Of a DNA stretch of 64,000 nucleotides, positions 9,085-18,310 are shown in pieces. Numbering within the stretch: position 1 is the first letter of the stretch; each line of letters opens with the position of its first letter. The stretch spans positions 496,001-560,000 of the forward strand of contig CAWGKC010000009.1 in assembly GCA_963823105.1 (NCBI GenBank), read 5' to 3'. Origin of the DNA: JAJYKC01 sp963823105. Lineage in GTDB: Bacteria; Acidobacteriota; Terriglobia; Bryobacterales; Bryobacteraceae. The notes beneath the pieces are model-generated. The model was not told the origin of the DNA, did no database searches, and saw nothing but the letters and a program-made list of their open reading frames with translations. A program made the translations under genes and the position numbers.

Positions 9085-9858
9085 ATGACCGTCAAGACCC
9101 TGAGAACCGACGAGCTTTCCAAGTCCTACCGTGGCCGCAAGGTCGTCGATAACGTCAGCCTCCATGTGACCCAAGGCGAAGTGGTCGGCCTGCTCGGCCC
9201 CAACGGCGCCGGTAAGACGACGTCGTTTTATATGATCGTCGGCCTGGTCAGCCCGGACTCCGGCCGCGTCCTCCTCGACGAGGACGAGATCACCTCCATG
9301 CCCATGTACCGCCGCGCCCGCCGCGGCGTCAGCTATCTGCCGCAGGAGCCGTCGGTGTTCCGCAAATTATCGGTGGAGGATAACCTCATGGCCATCCTCC
9401 AAACCCTGCCCATGAGCGGCGCCGAACGGCACGAGCGCATGAACCGCCGCATCGCCCAAATGGGTCTCGAAACCGTTCGCCATAACAAAGGCTATGCGTT
9501 CTCGGGCGGCGAGCGCCGCCGCGTCGAGATCGGCCGCTCCCTCGTCATCGACCCGGATTTCCTCCTCCTCGACGAACCCTTCTCCGGTATCGATCCCATC
9601 CAGGTCCTGGAGCTGCAAAAAATCATCTTCGATCTCAAAAATAGCGGCATTGGAATCCTCATCACCGATCACAACGTCCGCGAAACCCTCGCCGTCACCG
9701 ATCGCGCCTACATCATCAACGAGGGCAAAATCTTCCGCACCGGCACTTCCGACGAACTCGGCAGCGACCCCGAAGTGCGCCGCGTTTATCTCGGCGAGAA
9801 CTTCAGCCTCGAAATGGCCGCCGGCCGCTGGAACATCCCCGCCGTCCCCCGCTCTTAG
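9085..9858 (+). CDS. lptB: LPS export ABC transporter ATPase LptB
   Basis: The 257-residue ATPase powers extraction of lipopolysaccharide from the inner membrane with LptFG and the LptC/A bridge. It shows Walker A GPNGAGKT, a Q-loop at SYLPQEPSVF, the signature FSGGERRRVEIGR, Walker B FLLLDEPFSGIDP and the switch histidine in TDHN. The ERRRVEIGR signature variant and the YLPQEPSVFRKLSVEDN stretch are typical of LptB instead of other ABC ATPases. It follows the LptC/A-like gene by seven bases, so the two are likely co-transcribed. The rpoN gene that often follows lptB is not here. Confidence 0.93.
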   Translation: MTVKTLRTDELSKSYRGRKVVDNVSLHVTQGEVVGLLGPNGAGKTTSFYMIVGLVSPDSGRVLLDEDEITSMPMYRRARRGVSYLPQEPSVFRKLSVEDNLMAILQTLPMSGAERHERMNRRIAQMGLETVRHNKGYAFSGGERRRVEIGRSLVIDPDFLLLDEPFSGIDPIQVLELQKIIFDLKNSGIGILITDHNVRETLAVTDRAYIINEGKIFRTGTSDELGSDPEVRRVYLGENFSLEMAAGRWNIPAVPRS

Positions 9859-9896
9859 CGGAATCGCCGCTTCGGACAACCACTACAATGTGGATA

Positions 9897-9958
9897 GGAG
9901 CGCAAAGGGTGCGGCGCGCACCGCTAGACTTAGTAAAGAACGGATCGCGCCGCGCTCC
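9897..9958 (+). promoter_or_regulatory. Structured leader upstream of gdhA
   Basis: The arms GGAGCGC (9897-9903) and GCGCTCC (9952-9958) pair perfectly and enclose a tight hairpin GGTGCG/CGCACC with a GCG loop (9908-9922). The structure ends about 40 bases before the gdhA start. It could be a leader RNA fold or an lptB terminator lacking a T tract; I know of no named riboswitch matching it. Confidence 0.35.
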
Positions 9959-9996
9959 GTTTTGCGCGAGTTTATTAGAGGCTCGAAAGGTACAAA

Positions 9997-11274
9997 ATGA
10001 TCGCTGAAGCGACCCCGTCCGTCCAAAACAGTGAGATCAATGCATGGTTGTCCGCCGAAGCGCGGTTCAACGAAGCCGCCAACCGGTTGAAGTTGGACGA
10101 AGGGTTGCAAAAAGTCCTGCGCCTTGCCGCGATGGAGCTTACGGTTCACATCCCGGTGATGCTCGACGATGGCCGCATCGAGGTGTTCACCGGTTACCGC
10201 GTCCAGCACTCCATCGCCCGCGGCCCCGCCAAAGGCGGAATCCGCTTCTCGCCCGACGTCACTCTCGATGAAGTGCGCGCGCTCGCGGCGTGGATGACGT
10301 GGAAGTGCGCGGTGGTGAACATCCCCTTCGGCGGCGGGAAGGGCGGCGTCATTTGCGATCCGTCCATGCTCTCGATGGCCGAACTCGAGCGCATCACCCG
10401 CCGCTATACCGCCGAAATCATCGAGTTCATCGGACCGGAGCGCGACGTGCCCGCGCCCGACATGAACACCAACGAGCAAACGATGGCCTGGATCATGGAC
10501 ACCTATTCCATGCACATGCGCCATACGAACACCGCCGTGGTCACCGGCAAGCCGCTGGCGCTCGGCGGTTCGCTCGGCCGTCCGGAAGCCACCGGCCGCG
10601 GCTGCATGATCGTCACTCTGCAGGCGCTGCGGCAGCTCGGCATGGAACTCGGATCGGCGCGCGTGGTGATCCAGGGCTTCGGCAACGTCGGCGGAATGGC
10701 CGCCAAGCTGATGGCCCGCGCCGGATTCAAGATCGTTTGCATCATCGAATACGACGCGGCGGTCTACAACCCGCATGGCCTCGATATCGAGGCGCTGCAG
10801 AAGCACCGCAAGGAAACCGGATCGATGGCCGGATTCGCCGGAGCCGAAGAGATCGATAAGGAAGAAGCGCTGTTTCTCGAATGCGAAGTGCTGATCCCGG
10901 CCGCCACCGAGAACGTCATCACCTCCGCCAACGCCCATCGCATCCGCGCCCGCATCCTGTGCGAAGGCGCCAACGGGCCGACGACTTCGGTGGCCGACGA
11001 GATCCTGGCGCAAAACAAGGTGTTCGTAATTCCCGACATCCTCGCCAACGCGGGCGGCGTCACGGTATCCTACTTCGAATGGGTGCAGGACCGGCAGGGC
11101 TACTTCTGGAACGAGCAACTGGTGAACAGCCGCCTGGAAGAGATCATGGTGAACAGCTTCAAAGACGTCGTGAGCTACGCAGGCCGGCACGCCGTTCACA
11201 ATCGCATCGCCGCTTATATGCTGGCGCTCGACCGCGTGGCCACCGCCATCAAGCTACGCGGCCTGTACGCGTAA
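9997..11274 (+). CDS. gdhA: Glu/Leu/Phe/Val dehydrogenase (glutamate dehydrogenase)
   Basis: The 425-residue protein interconverts glutamate and 2-oxoglutarate plus ammonia with NAD(P). The substrate domain contains GPAKGGIRFSPDVTLDEVRAL, then the catalytic-lysine stretch KCAVVNIPFGGGKGGV. The cofactor domain has the Rossmann glycines GFGNVGGMAAKL near residue 227, followed by an acidic residue context suggesting NAD preference, which I cannot settle. Length is normal for the 410-430 residue hexameric enzymes. An AAGG seven bases before the ATG supports the start. It is followed 12 bases later by mutS. Confidence 0.95.
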   Translation: MIAEATPSVQNSEINAWLSAEARFNEAANRLKLDEGLQKVLRLAAMELTVHIPVMLDDGRIEVFTGYRVQHSIARGPAKGGIRFSPDVTLDEVRALAAWMTWKCAVVNIPFGGGKGGVICDPSMLSMAELERITRRYTAEIIEFIGPERDVPAPDMNTNEQTMAWIMDTYSMHMRHTNTAVVTGKPLALGGSLGRPEATGRGCMIVTLQALRQLGMELGSARVVIQGFGNVGGMAAKLMARAGFKIVCIIEYDAAVYNPHGLDIEALQKHRKETGSMAGFAGAEEIDKEEALFLECEVLIPAATENVITSANAHRIRARILCEGANGPTTSVADEILAQNKVFVIPDILANAGGVTVSYFEWVQDRQGYFWNEQLVNSRLEEIMVNSFKDVVSYAGRHAVHNRIAAYMLALDRVATAIKLRGLYA

Positions 11275-11286
11275 TGCCGGATCGCG

Positions 11287-13875
11287 ATGTCCGCTGACGC
11301 GGCGACGCCGCTGATGCGGCAGTATCATTCGGTGAAGCAGCAGGTCCCCCAAGCCCTGCTGATGTTCCGCCTGGGCGATTTTTACGAACTGTTTTACGAG
11401 GATGCGGTGACGGCCGCGCGCGAGCTGGAGATCACGCTTACCTCGCGCAACAAGGAAAAAGGCCAAGCCATTCCCATGTGCGGCGTTCCGTATCACGCCG
11501 TCGAAGGCTATATTTCCCGCTTGATCCAGCGCGGTTATCGCGTGGCGATCTGCGAGCAGATGGAGGAGCCGAGCGCGGCGAAAAAACTTGTGCGCCGCGA
11601 GATCACCCGCATCGTGACGCCGGGAACGGTCACCGGCCCCGCGCTGCTGCGCTCCCGCGAGAACAATTACCTTGCCGCCGCGGCCTTCGACGGCGCGCAA
11701 GCGGGCCTGGCGTATGTGGACGTGTCCACCGGCGAATTCCGCTGCACGGAAATGGCGGCGGGCGAAGTGCCGGCAGCTCTCGAAAGCCTGGGCGCGCGCG
11801 AAGTGCTGGCCGCGGAATCCGCCCCGCCGCTCCCCGGCTTCCGCACGGCGATGGAGGATTGGATCTTCTCCCCCGATCACGCCAGCCGTTCGCTGCTGGA
11901 GCATTTTCGATTATTGACCCTCGACGGTTGCGGGCTGGGCGGCAGAAGGCTGGCCGTCGCCGCGGCGGGCGCCGTGCTGCATTACTTGCGCGATACCCAA
12001 AAATCGGCGCTCGATCATTTGGACCGGCCCGGCTATTACGACCGCGGCGAAGCGATGATGCTCGACGCCGTGACTGTGCGAAACCTGGAGCTTTTCGAGC
12101 CGCTTTTCGCCGGCGAATCGAAGGAATCGACGCTGATCGCGATGCTGGACCGCACGGCCACCGGCATGGGAGGCCGCTTGCTGCGCCAGCGGCTGCTGCA
12201 GCCGAGCCTCGATTTGAATGAAATCGAAGCGCGGCTCGACGCGGTGGAGGAAATTCATCGGGCGACGATCGCCCGCGCCGAGGCGGGCAAAACGCTGGAG
12301 CGCATTCTCGATATCGAACGCCTTATCGCGCGGCTGACGCTCGGAACGGCCGGGCCGCGCGAATTGTTGGCGCTCGGGCGGTCGCTGGCGCGGATTCCCG
12401 AACTGAAAAAATACACCGCCGATTTCGCGAGCGCGCGGTTGCGCGAGCTGCACGAAAAGCTCGACGAAATTGAAGAACTGCGCGAGGCCGTTCTCACCGC
12501 CATCGCCGAAGAGCCGCCGGTGAATCTCTCCGACGGCGGAACCATTCGCGACGGTTTCAAACCGGAGCTTGACGAGTTGCGCGACATCAGCCGCAACAGC
12601 AAGCAGTACATCGCGCAGATCGAAACGCGCGAGCGCGCCCGTACCGGAATTCAGTCGTTAAAAGTGCGCTTCAACAACGTCTTCGGCTATTACATCGAAA
12701 TATCGAAGCCCAACCTGCCGCTCGCGCCCGCCGATTACGAGCGCAAACAGACGCTGGTGAACGCGGAGCGGTTTACGACGCCGGAGTTGAAAGAACTGGA
12801 AGGAAAAATCCTCGACGCCGAGGAGAAAACGCTGGCTCTCGAACGGGCGATCTTCGAAGAGCTGCGCGCCTTCGCCGCCTCCCACGCCGCGCGCCTGCGC
12901 GGTACCGCCGCGGGCGTGGCCGAGGTGGACGTCACGGTGGCGCTCGCGCAAGTGGCCGCGGAGAGCCGCTACGCGCGGCCTAGCTTTAGCGAGAACGGCG
13001 AGATGCGAATCGTCGCCGGCCGTCATCCGGTGATCGAAAAACTCACCGAGCGCGAAGCGGCGCGCTTCATCCCGAACGATCTGTATTTCGCCGCGCCGGG
13101 CGCGCCGGCGGGCGAGGATTCCGGATTCATCGCAGTCATCACCGGGCCGAACATGGGCGGGAAATCGACGTACCTGCGGCAGGCGGCGCTCATCACGATC
13201 CTCGCGCAAGCCGGTTCGTTCGTTCCGGCGGAAGCGGCGGCGCTGCCGGTGATCGACCGCGTTTTCACGCGCATCGGAGCGTCGGATAATCTGGCGCGCG
13301 GGCGGTCCACGTTCATGGTGGAGATGACCGAGACGGCGGTGATCCTGAACACGGCGACGCCGCGCAGCTTGATCGTGCTGGACGAAATTGGCCGAGGGAC
13401 GGCGACCTACGACGGGCTGTCGCTGGCGTGGTCGGTGGTGGAACACATCCACGAGCGCATCGGCGCGCGGACGCTGTTCGCCACGCATTATCACGAACTC
13501 ACCGAATTGGCCGGGCAGCTCGACGGCGTTCGCAATTTGCACGTGTCGGTGAAAGAAGCGGGGGACCAGATCGTTTTTTTGCGGCGGGTGGAACCGGGGC
13601 GGGCGGATCGCAGCTATGGAATCGAAGTGGCGCGTTTGGCCGGGTTGCCGATGGGCGTGATCGAACGGGCAAGGGAAATCCTGAAGCTGCACGAGCGCAG
13701 CGGCCACGCGGTCACAGAGGAATTGACCCCGCGGCACGACGCTCCGGTGCAGATCCGGCTTTTCGAGCCGATGAACCACGAAATCGCCGAGCGCATCCGC
13801 AATTTGAAAATCGACGAACTGCGGCCGATCGAGGCCTTGCAGTTGCTACATCGTTTGCAGGAGGAATTGAAATAG
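11287..13875 (+). CDS. mutS: DNA mismatch repair protein MutS
   Basis: The 862-residue protein recognises mispairs and recruits MutL. The N-terminal mismatch-reading motif FYELF lies near residue 38 in LMFRLGDFYELFYEDA. The ATPase has Walker A GPNMGGKST near residue 620, Walker B LDEIGRGTATYDG, and the helix-turn-helix/dimer tail ending IDELRPIEALQLLHRLQEE. Length matches MutS1 (about 850-880). It follows gdhA by 12 bases and is closed by an intrinsic terminator. The gene spans the place where plus-strand composition moves from balanced to G-rich. Confidence 0.97.
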   Translation: MSADAATPLMRQYHSVKQQVPQALLMFRLGDFYELFYEDAVTAARELEITLTSRNKEKGQAIPMCGVPYHAVEGYISRLIQRGYRVAICEQMEEPSAAKKLVRREITRIVTPGTVTGPALLRSRENNYLAAAAFDGAQAGLAYVDVSTGEFRCTEMAAGEVPAALESLGAREVLAAESAPPLPGFRTAMEDWIFSPDHASRSLLEHFRLLTLDGCGLGGRRLAVAAAGAVLHYLRDTQKSALDHLDRPGYYDRGEAMMLDAVTVRNLELFEPLFAGESKESTLIAMLDRTATGMGGRLLRQRLLQPSLDLNEIEARLDAVEEIHRATIARAEAGKTLERILDIERLIARLTLGTAGPRELLALGRSLARIPELKKYTADFASARLRELHEKLDEIEELREAVLTAIAEEPPVNLSDGGTIRDGFKPELDELRDISRNSKQYIAQIETRERARTGIQSLKVRFNNVFGYYIEISKPNLPLAPADYERKQTLVNAERFTTPELKELEGKILDAEEKTLALERAIFEELRAFAASHAARLRGTAAGVAEVDVTVALAQVAAESRYARPSFSENGEMRIVAGRHPVIEKLTEREAARFIPNDLYFAAPGAPAGEDSGFIAVITGPNMGGKSTYLRQAALITILAQAGSFVPAEAAALPVIDRVFTRIGASDNLARGRSTFMVEMTETAVILNTATPRSLIVLDEIGRGTATYDGLSLAWSVVEHIHERIGARTLFATHYHELTELAGQLDGVRNLHVSVKEAGDQIVFLRRVEPGRADRSYGIEVARLAGLPMGVIERAREILKLHERSGHAVTEELTPRHDAPVQIRLFEPMNHEIAERIRNLKIDELRPIEALQLLHRLQEELK

Positions 13876-13877
13876 AA

Positions 13878-13913
13878 AAGCCCGGCCATTGCGGACCGGG
13901 CTTCCCGTTTTCT
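13878..13913. terminator. Bidirectional terminator between mutS and ydcH-like gene
   Basis: The stem AAGCCCGG/CCGGGCTT with a ten-base loop is followed on the plus strand by CCCGTTTTCT and on the minus strand by TTTTCTATTT. It fits both convergent transcripts. Confidence 0.75.
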
Positions 13914-13933
13914 AACTTGGCGCAGCCTGAGGC

Positions 13934-14167
13934 TTAATGTACGTGTTGAGTCCGATAGCGCTTCTCGATCTGGTTCATCTGATCTTTCAGATGAAGTTTG
14001 ATCTTTTTCAACCGGTGCTCCTCGACCTCATCGATCGGGGTTAACAGTCCCTTGGATTCGATGATCTCGAGTTGCCGGTGATATTCGGAATGCTCGGAAG
14101 CCAGACGGCGAAACTCTTCGTCCGTCCGCATCAGGTGCGCCCGCAAATCGTCTTGCGCGTTCTCCAT
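13934..14167 (-). CDS. YdcH family (DUF465) small protein
   Basis: The 77-residue protein is a helical hairpin: RRLASEHSEYHRQLEII, then DEVEEHRLKKIKLHLKDQM. This is the DUF465/YdcH pattern, a small cytoplasmic coiled-coil family of unknown biochemical role. I use the inner ATG because AGGAG lies eight to nine bases before it, inside the longer frame. It converges with mutS on the shared terminator. Confidence 0.82.
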   Translation of the reverse strand: MENAQDDLRAHLMRTDEEFRRLASEHSEYHRQLEIIESKGLLTPIDEVEEHRLKKIKLHLKDQMNQIEKRYRTQHVH

Positions 14168-14303
14168 CAGGGTTCTCTCCTTTATGGGATGGGCCACGCC
14201 GCGCCGGGATTGGTTTGGGATACGAGGCTCGGTGGGTCTTCCGTCGTAGAATCATGCCACTTCGGCGAGAGGTCCGCGAACGAACCTTCGCACTGTGAAA
14301 GTA

Positions 14304-16412
14304 TCATGAAAAAAACCTCATGACAATCCCGTCTTCGGGGGGGGCGTCATAGTATCCTTTGCGAATACCGGCGTCGCGGAAGCCGAGTTTTTCGTAAAGC
14401 CGCCGCGCGGGGGCGTTGGATTCACGGACCTCGAGGAACAACGCGCCGGGCCAGCGCGCGACTTGGGCGGCGATGAGGGCGGAGGCGATGCCGAGGCGGC
14501 GGAAATCGGGGTGGACGGCGAGATTGAGGATTTCGCGCTCGCGGGGGGCGATGGGGCGCGACACAAGGAAGCCGGCGAGGCGGCCATGCCAGAGGGCGAC
14601 CTCGCAATCGTAAGAAAAATAGTCTTCGGGACGCCATTGGGCGGCCTCGAACGACGTGGCTTGGATGGCGGTCATGGCGGGAAGATCGGCGTGGGCGGCG
14701 AAGCGGAGGCGCAAGGGATTGCCGCCGAGATCCTCGACGAGCGAGCGCTGGAGCGCTCCGATGCGGCTCCAATCGAATTCGGCCTCGGCGTGGAGGCGGC
14801 CGGCGTGGGCGATGCGGCGGCGAAGTTCGTCGTCCTCGAGCAAGCGGGCCGCGCCTTCGGTGAAGGCTTCGACGCCGTCGGCGATCCAGACATCGCGGCC
14901 GTGTTCGAGGCCGAGGCCGGCGCAACCGGAGGAGGTGGAGAGCACGGCGCGCTCCATGGCAAGGGCTTCGAGGACTTTGACATTGGTGCCGGCGGAAACG
15001 AGGGTGGGGACGAGGGCGAGGTTCGATTCGGCGTAGAGTGGGCGGACGTCGGCGACGAATTCGAGGAGCCTTACGCCGTCGAGCGCGGGGAGGGAAGGTT
15101 GGCCGGTATGGGCGGTCCAGTACTGCGATGCGCCGGGGCCGGCGATGACGGTCGCGGTGACGGCGGGGATGCGAACGCGGAGGCGCGGCCAGACTTGGTC
15201 GAAGAAAAAGCGAAACGCCACGATATTGGGAAAGTGGCGGAAGGAGCCGATGAACAGGACGCGATGGCCGGCGGGTTCCGGGGTGGGCGAGAAGCGGGCG
15301 AGATCGACGCCGTTAGGGATGACGGTGGCGTGGGGCGCGGCGAGGAGTTCGCGGTCCTTCTCGCTCATGACGACGACGCGGCGGAATTTTCCGATGGCGC
15401 GGCGCTCGAAACGGCGCCAGCGCCAGTGGTTCCACCAGGCGGAGAGGGTGCGGTCGCGGTCGAGAATTTGGCGGTAGAGATCGAAGGTGACGTCGTGCTC
15501 GACGAGGATATCGCCGCCGTAGGGGGCGAGTTGGGTGTATTCGATTTGAACGAGCGAAGCGCCGTGGAGGGTTTTGGCGTTGCGGAGGGCCTTGGCCATC
15601 GTGGGGGAACGGAACTCGCAAACTTCGGGAGGGAGGAGAGTGGACCAGTGGGGCTCGCGGTAGCGGGGTTTATCGACGACGGTGACGCGGACGCAGTGTT
15701 CGAGGACGGGCGCGGCGTCGATCGATTCGCCAGTTTCGGCGAAGGAGAGGAGATGGACGTCGCAGGAGACGGCGAGTTCGCGCAGGAGGGCGAAGATGCG
15801 GACGGCTCCGCCGTGGGCGAGCGGGAAAGGGAAATAGGGCGTGAGGACGGCGACGCGGCGGCGGATGGGCGAGGCGGGGCGGCCCTGCCATTCGCGGAGG
15901 GTTGCGGGGACGAGGGTGCGGTCGCGCTTCCAGGGGGTGAGCCAAATGGGGCGGAGGAAAATTCGGTCGAGAGGGACGCCGCGGAGGAAGAGCAGCGAGG
16001 CGAGGGCGGTGCGGAGGCGCAGGTGGTGGCGTTCGAGGCGCGAATTGTAGGCGAGGATTTTTGTGGGGGCGAGGAGAAACGCGGCGCGGCGGAGGGAGCG
16101 ATGTTGCGGCGTCGATGCGAGGAGCAAGGGCGCGAGGCCGATGCGGTATGGGCGCAGGGCGCGGCGGAGTTGGAGCCAGAGGCGCAGGGTAGACGCGGGC
16201 TGGAAGGCGAGGACGGTGCGGTCCGGATGATGGTAAAGATTTTCCTCGGAGGAAAGGCAGACGAGGAAATGGCGGCGGGAGGGGACGAGGGATTGGACCT
16301 CGGCGGCCATTGAGGAGACGGCGGCGGCGTCGCCGGTTGCGAAGGAGACAACGACGGCTTCGGGGTTCTTGCGCAAGAGGCGGAAGAGGAGGCGCCGGAG
16401 GGTCTGTTTCAA
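14304..16412 (-). CDS. Glycosyltransferase fused to RimI-like acetyltransferase
   Basis: This 702-residue protein reads as three parts. Residues about 1-180 form an N-terminal alpha/beta region resembling a second glycosyltransferase half (AVVVSFATGDAAAVSSMAAE). Residues 185-550 are a GT4-type glycosyltransferase: YFPFPLAHGGAVRIF at the acceptor site, VIPNGVDLARF, FIGSFRHFPN, and the E-x7-E region TNVKVLEALAMERAVLST. Residues 560-702 are a GNAT acetyltransferase with the acetyl-CoA loop LAVHPDFRRLGIASALI and the RimI-type NAPARRLYEKLGFRDAGIR. The fusion could modify a surface sugar twice, or be a chance join of rimI to a glycosyltransferase. It overlaps the upstream TPR gene by four bases, so translation is probably coupled. 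Confidence 0.8.
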   Translation of the reverse strand: MKQTLRRLLFRLLRKNPEAVVVSFATGDAAAVSSMAAEVQSLVPSRRHFLVCLSSEENLYHHPDRTVLAFQPASTLRLWLQLRRALRPYRIGLAPLLLASTPQHRSLRRAAFLLAPTKILAYNSRLERHHLRLRTALASLLFLRGVPLDRIFLRPIWLTPWKRDRTLVPATLREWQGRPASPIRRRVAVLTPYFPFPLAHGGAVRIFALLRELAVSCDVHLLSFAETGESIDAAPVLEHCVRVTVVDKPRYREPHWSTLLPPEVCEFRSPTMAKALRNAKTLHGASLVQIEYTQLAPYGGDILVEHDVTFDLYRQILDRDRTLSAWWNHWRWRRFERRAIGKFRRVVVMSEKDRELLAAPHATVIPNGVDLARFSPTPEPAGHRVLFIGSFRHFPNIVAFRFFFDQVWPRLRVRIPAVTATVIAGPGASQYWTAHTGQPSLPALDGVRLLEFVADVRPLYAESNLALVPTLVSAGTNVKVLEALAMERAVLSTSSGCAGLGLEHGRDVWIADGVEAFTEGAARLLEDDELRRRIAHAGRLHAEAEFDWSRIGALQRSLVEDLGGNPLRLRFAAHADLPAMTAIQATSFEAAQWRPEDYFSYDCEVALWHGRLAGFLVSRPIAPREREILNLAVHPDFRRLGIASALIAAQVARWPGALFLEVRESNAPARRLYEKLGFRDAGIRKGYYDAPPEDGIVMRFFS

Positions 16413-18103
16413 GGAAAATCGACCGCCTGGGCCTCGCCGGCCGTGCTGTAGCGGCGGTCCGTTTTAGGTACGTATTCGACGATGGCTTTGCGCGGGGGAT
16501 TTTGCTGGCCGCAGCCGATGGAGGTGGCGGCGCCGGTGACGGCGAGGTGGGTGGGATCGCGGACTAGGAATTTCGAGAGGTGGTGGCTCGCGTCTTCGAG
16601 GACGAGCAAGGCGATGGCTCCGCGGCATTCGAGACGGACGAGCACGCCTTCGGCTTTAGGGCCGTGTTCGCCATCGAGGCTGGCGTAGGGGACGGCGTTG
16701 ACGACGGGGGCTGCGCCGTCGGAGTTGAGGGCCTTGTTGGCTTTGGCCTCGGCGGCGTGGATCGAATCGAGGGTGAGGTTTTTGACGCGCTCGAGATCCT
16801 GGGCGCGGGCGTCGAGTTCGCGCTTGCGATCGGCTTCGACGGCGTCGGCGCGCTGGACTTCGAGGGTGCGGCGAAGGGCGATGAGTTGTTGGCGCTCGGC
16901 GTCGGATTGTGCGGCGAAGGCGGCGCCGGTCCAGGCTTTTTCGGCGGTGGGAAAGTCCTGGGCGGCGGTGGCGGATTCGGCGAGCGCGCGCCAGTAGGCC
17001 AAGTTTCGCGGGGCGAGGGCGACAGCTTTTTTGAGCCAGATTACGGCGCCGGCGGGGTTGACTTCGGTGAGCGAGAGTTGTTGAAGAGGCTCGGCCCAGC
17101 GCGGGTTGAGGGCGGCGGCTTGCTGGAGGTCCATGCGCTTTTTCTTGGTGTCCGATTCGAGGCCGGCGAGGGCGGCGTAGGCGTGGGCGCTTTTGGAATT
17201 GAGGCGCGCGGCGCTTTGGAGATGGGCGCGGGCGGCGTCTTTATCGCCTTCGGAGAGGGCGATGAGGCCGAGGCCTTCCTCAGATTCGGAGCCATGAAGA
17301 GCCGAGTAGCCGGACTTGGCGGCGGCGGTGTTTTTGGTGGCGAGGGCGAGATCGGCGAGGGCGAGTTTTTCTTCGTCGGCGTCAAGGGTCTGGCCGTGGA
17401 AATCGCGATTGGGTGCGATGGCGAGGCCGGAGATGGCGGCTTCGGAGAACGAGCCGGCTTTGAAATAGGCGTCGAGTGCGGCCTCCATGGCGGAGGAGGA
17501 TTGGCGGAAGGCGTTGCGGCAGGCGATGTCGATGCCGGCTCCGCTTTCAAGATTGGAGAGGAAGACGTGGAGTTCGCCGATGGAGGCGGGATCGGCGGCG
17601 AGGCGGAAGATGCGCGCCCAGTCGCGGGTGCTTGCGGCGGCGGGAGGGACGCCGATGGTAATGTGAGTTCCTTCGCTTGAGAATTGGGTGAGCGTGGCGA
17701 GGAGGCCGCGTTCTTCAGGCGGCGGGAGGCGTTTGAGATTGTCTTCGACGAAGAGGACGGCGAGGTTTTCAAGCAACGCGGGCGGGAGGGGGGAGCGTTC
17801 GCGGAGGGAGGCGAAGCGGGCGTCGCGGGCGAGGGTGAGGGAAGAATCCTCCGGCGGGGAATTGCGGGAGGGTTTGAAGACGACGAGGGTGACGGGCCAG
17901 ACGAGGGCGGGATCTTTGTGGCCGGTGAAGAGGGAGAAGGTGAAGCGGAACTGTTCGAGTTGGGCGAGGGCGAGTTGGGCGGGGGCGAGGCCGGTGAGGG
18001 AGACGACGCGAAAGGGGCCGGCGCGCACGACGGCGCGTTTATCCTCGGCGGTGAGGCTGAGCGCGAACAGGAACGCCAGCGCCAGCCGGCGATGGGCGGC
18101 CAC
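16409..18103 (-). CDS. Secreted TPR repeat protein
   Basis: The 564-residue product has a signal peptide (ALAFLFALSLTAED), a first half of unknown fold, and tetratricopeptide repeats from roughly residue 225 to 405, with units such as GLIALSEGDKDAARAHLQSA and AYAALAGLESD. A charged coiled-coil segment follows (ADRKRELDARAQDLERVKN), then a C-terminal domain with paired cysteines (LECRGAIALLV, TSIGCGQQNPP). TPR proteins usually scaffold partners, so it may hold an envelope complex. It is the first gene of a two-gene unit with the glycosyltransferase fusion. Third codon positions are C-rich on its own strand, matching the strand skew. Confidence 0.72.
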   Translation of the reverse strand: MAAHRRLALAFLFALSLTAEDKRAVVRAGPFRVVSLTGLAPAQLALAQLEQFRFTFSLFTGHKDPALVWPVTLVVFKPSRNSPPEDSSLTLARDARFASLRERSPLPPALLENLAVLFVEDNLKRLPPPEERGLLATLTQFSSEGTHITIGVPPAAASTRDWARIFRLAADPASIGELHVFLSNLESGAGIDIACRNAFRQSSSAMEAALDAYFKAGSFSEAAISGLAIAPNRDFHGQTLDADEEKLALADLALATKNTAAAKSGYSALHGSESEEGLGLIALSEGDKDAARAHLQSAARLNSKSAHAYAALAGLESDTKKKRMDLQQAAALNPRWAEPLQQLSLTEVNPAGAVIWLKKAVALAPRNLAYWRALAESATAAQDFPTAEKAWTGAAFAAQSDAERQQLIALRRTLEVQRADAVEADRKRELDARAQDLERVKNLTLDSIHAAEAKANKALNSDGAAPVVNAVPYASLDGEHGPKAEGVLVRLECRGAIALLVLEDASHHLSKFLVRDPTHLAVTGAATSIGCGQQNPPRKAIVEYVPKTDRRYSTAGEAQAVDFP

Positions 18104-18310
18104 GAAACGATTTTAGCGTGATGGGGGCGGGGTGAATGGAACCTTCTTGTAGGGATGGCAACCGATCTTGCACCGAACGGAAACCAATCAGTATAGGGAT
18201 CTGTTTTCGCGTGTCCATATTAAGCCCGATATGATCACTGATAGAAGGTTTGGGGGCGGTTGAGCGGGAACTGCCGTAGCTACTCGCTTGCGGTATTGGT
18301 GAATTACCAC

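Noticed and set aside
9859..9996. Replication origin in the lptB-gdhA gap
   Set aside because: One imperfect DnaA-like word, no AT-rich unwinding element and no dnaA or dnaN nearby; only the composition switch supports it.
14463..16313. 616-codon Gly/Glu-rich plus frame opposite the glycosyltransferase
   Set aside because: Antisense shadow of a gene with clear domains on the minus strand.
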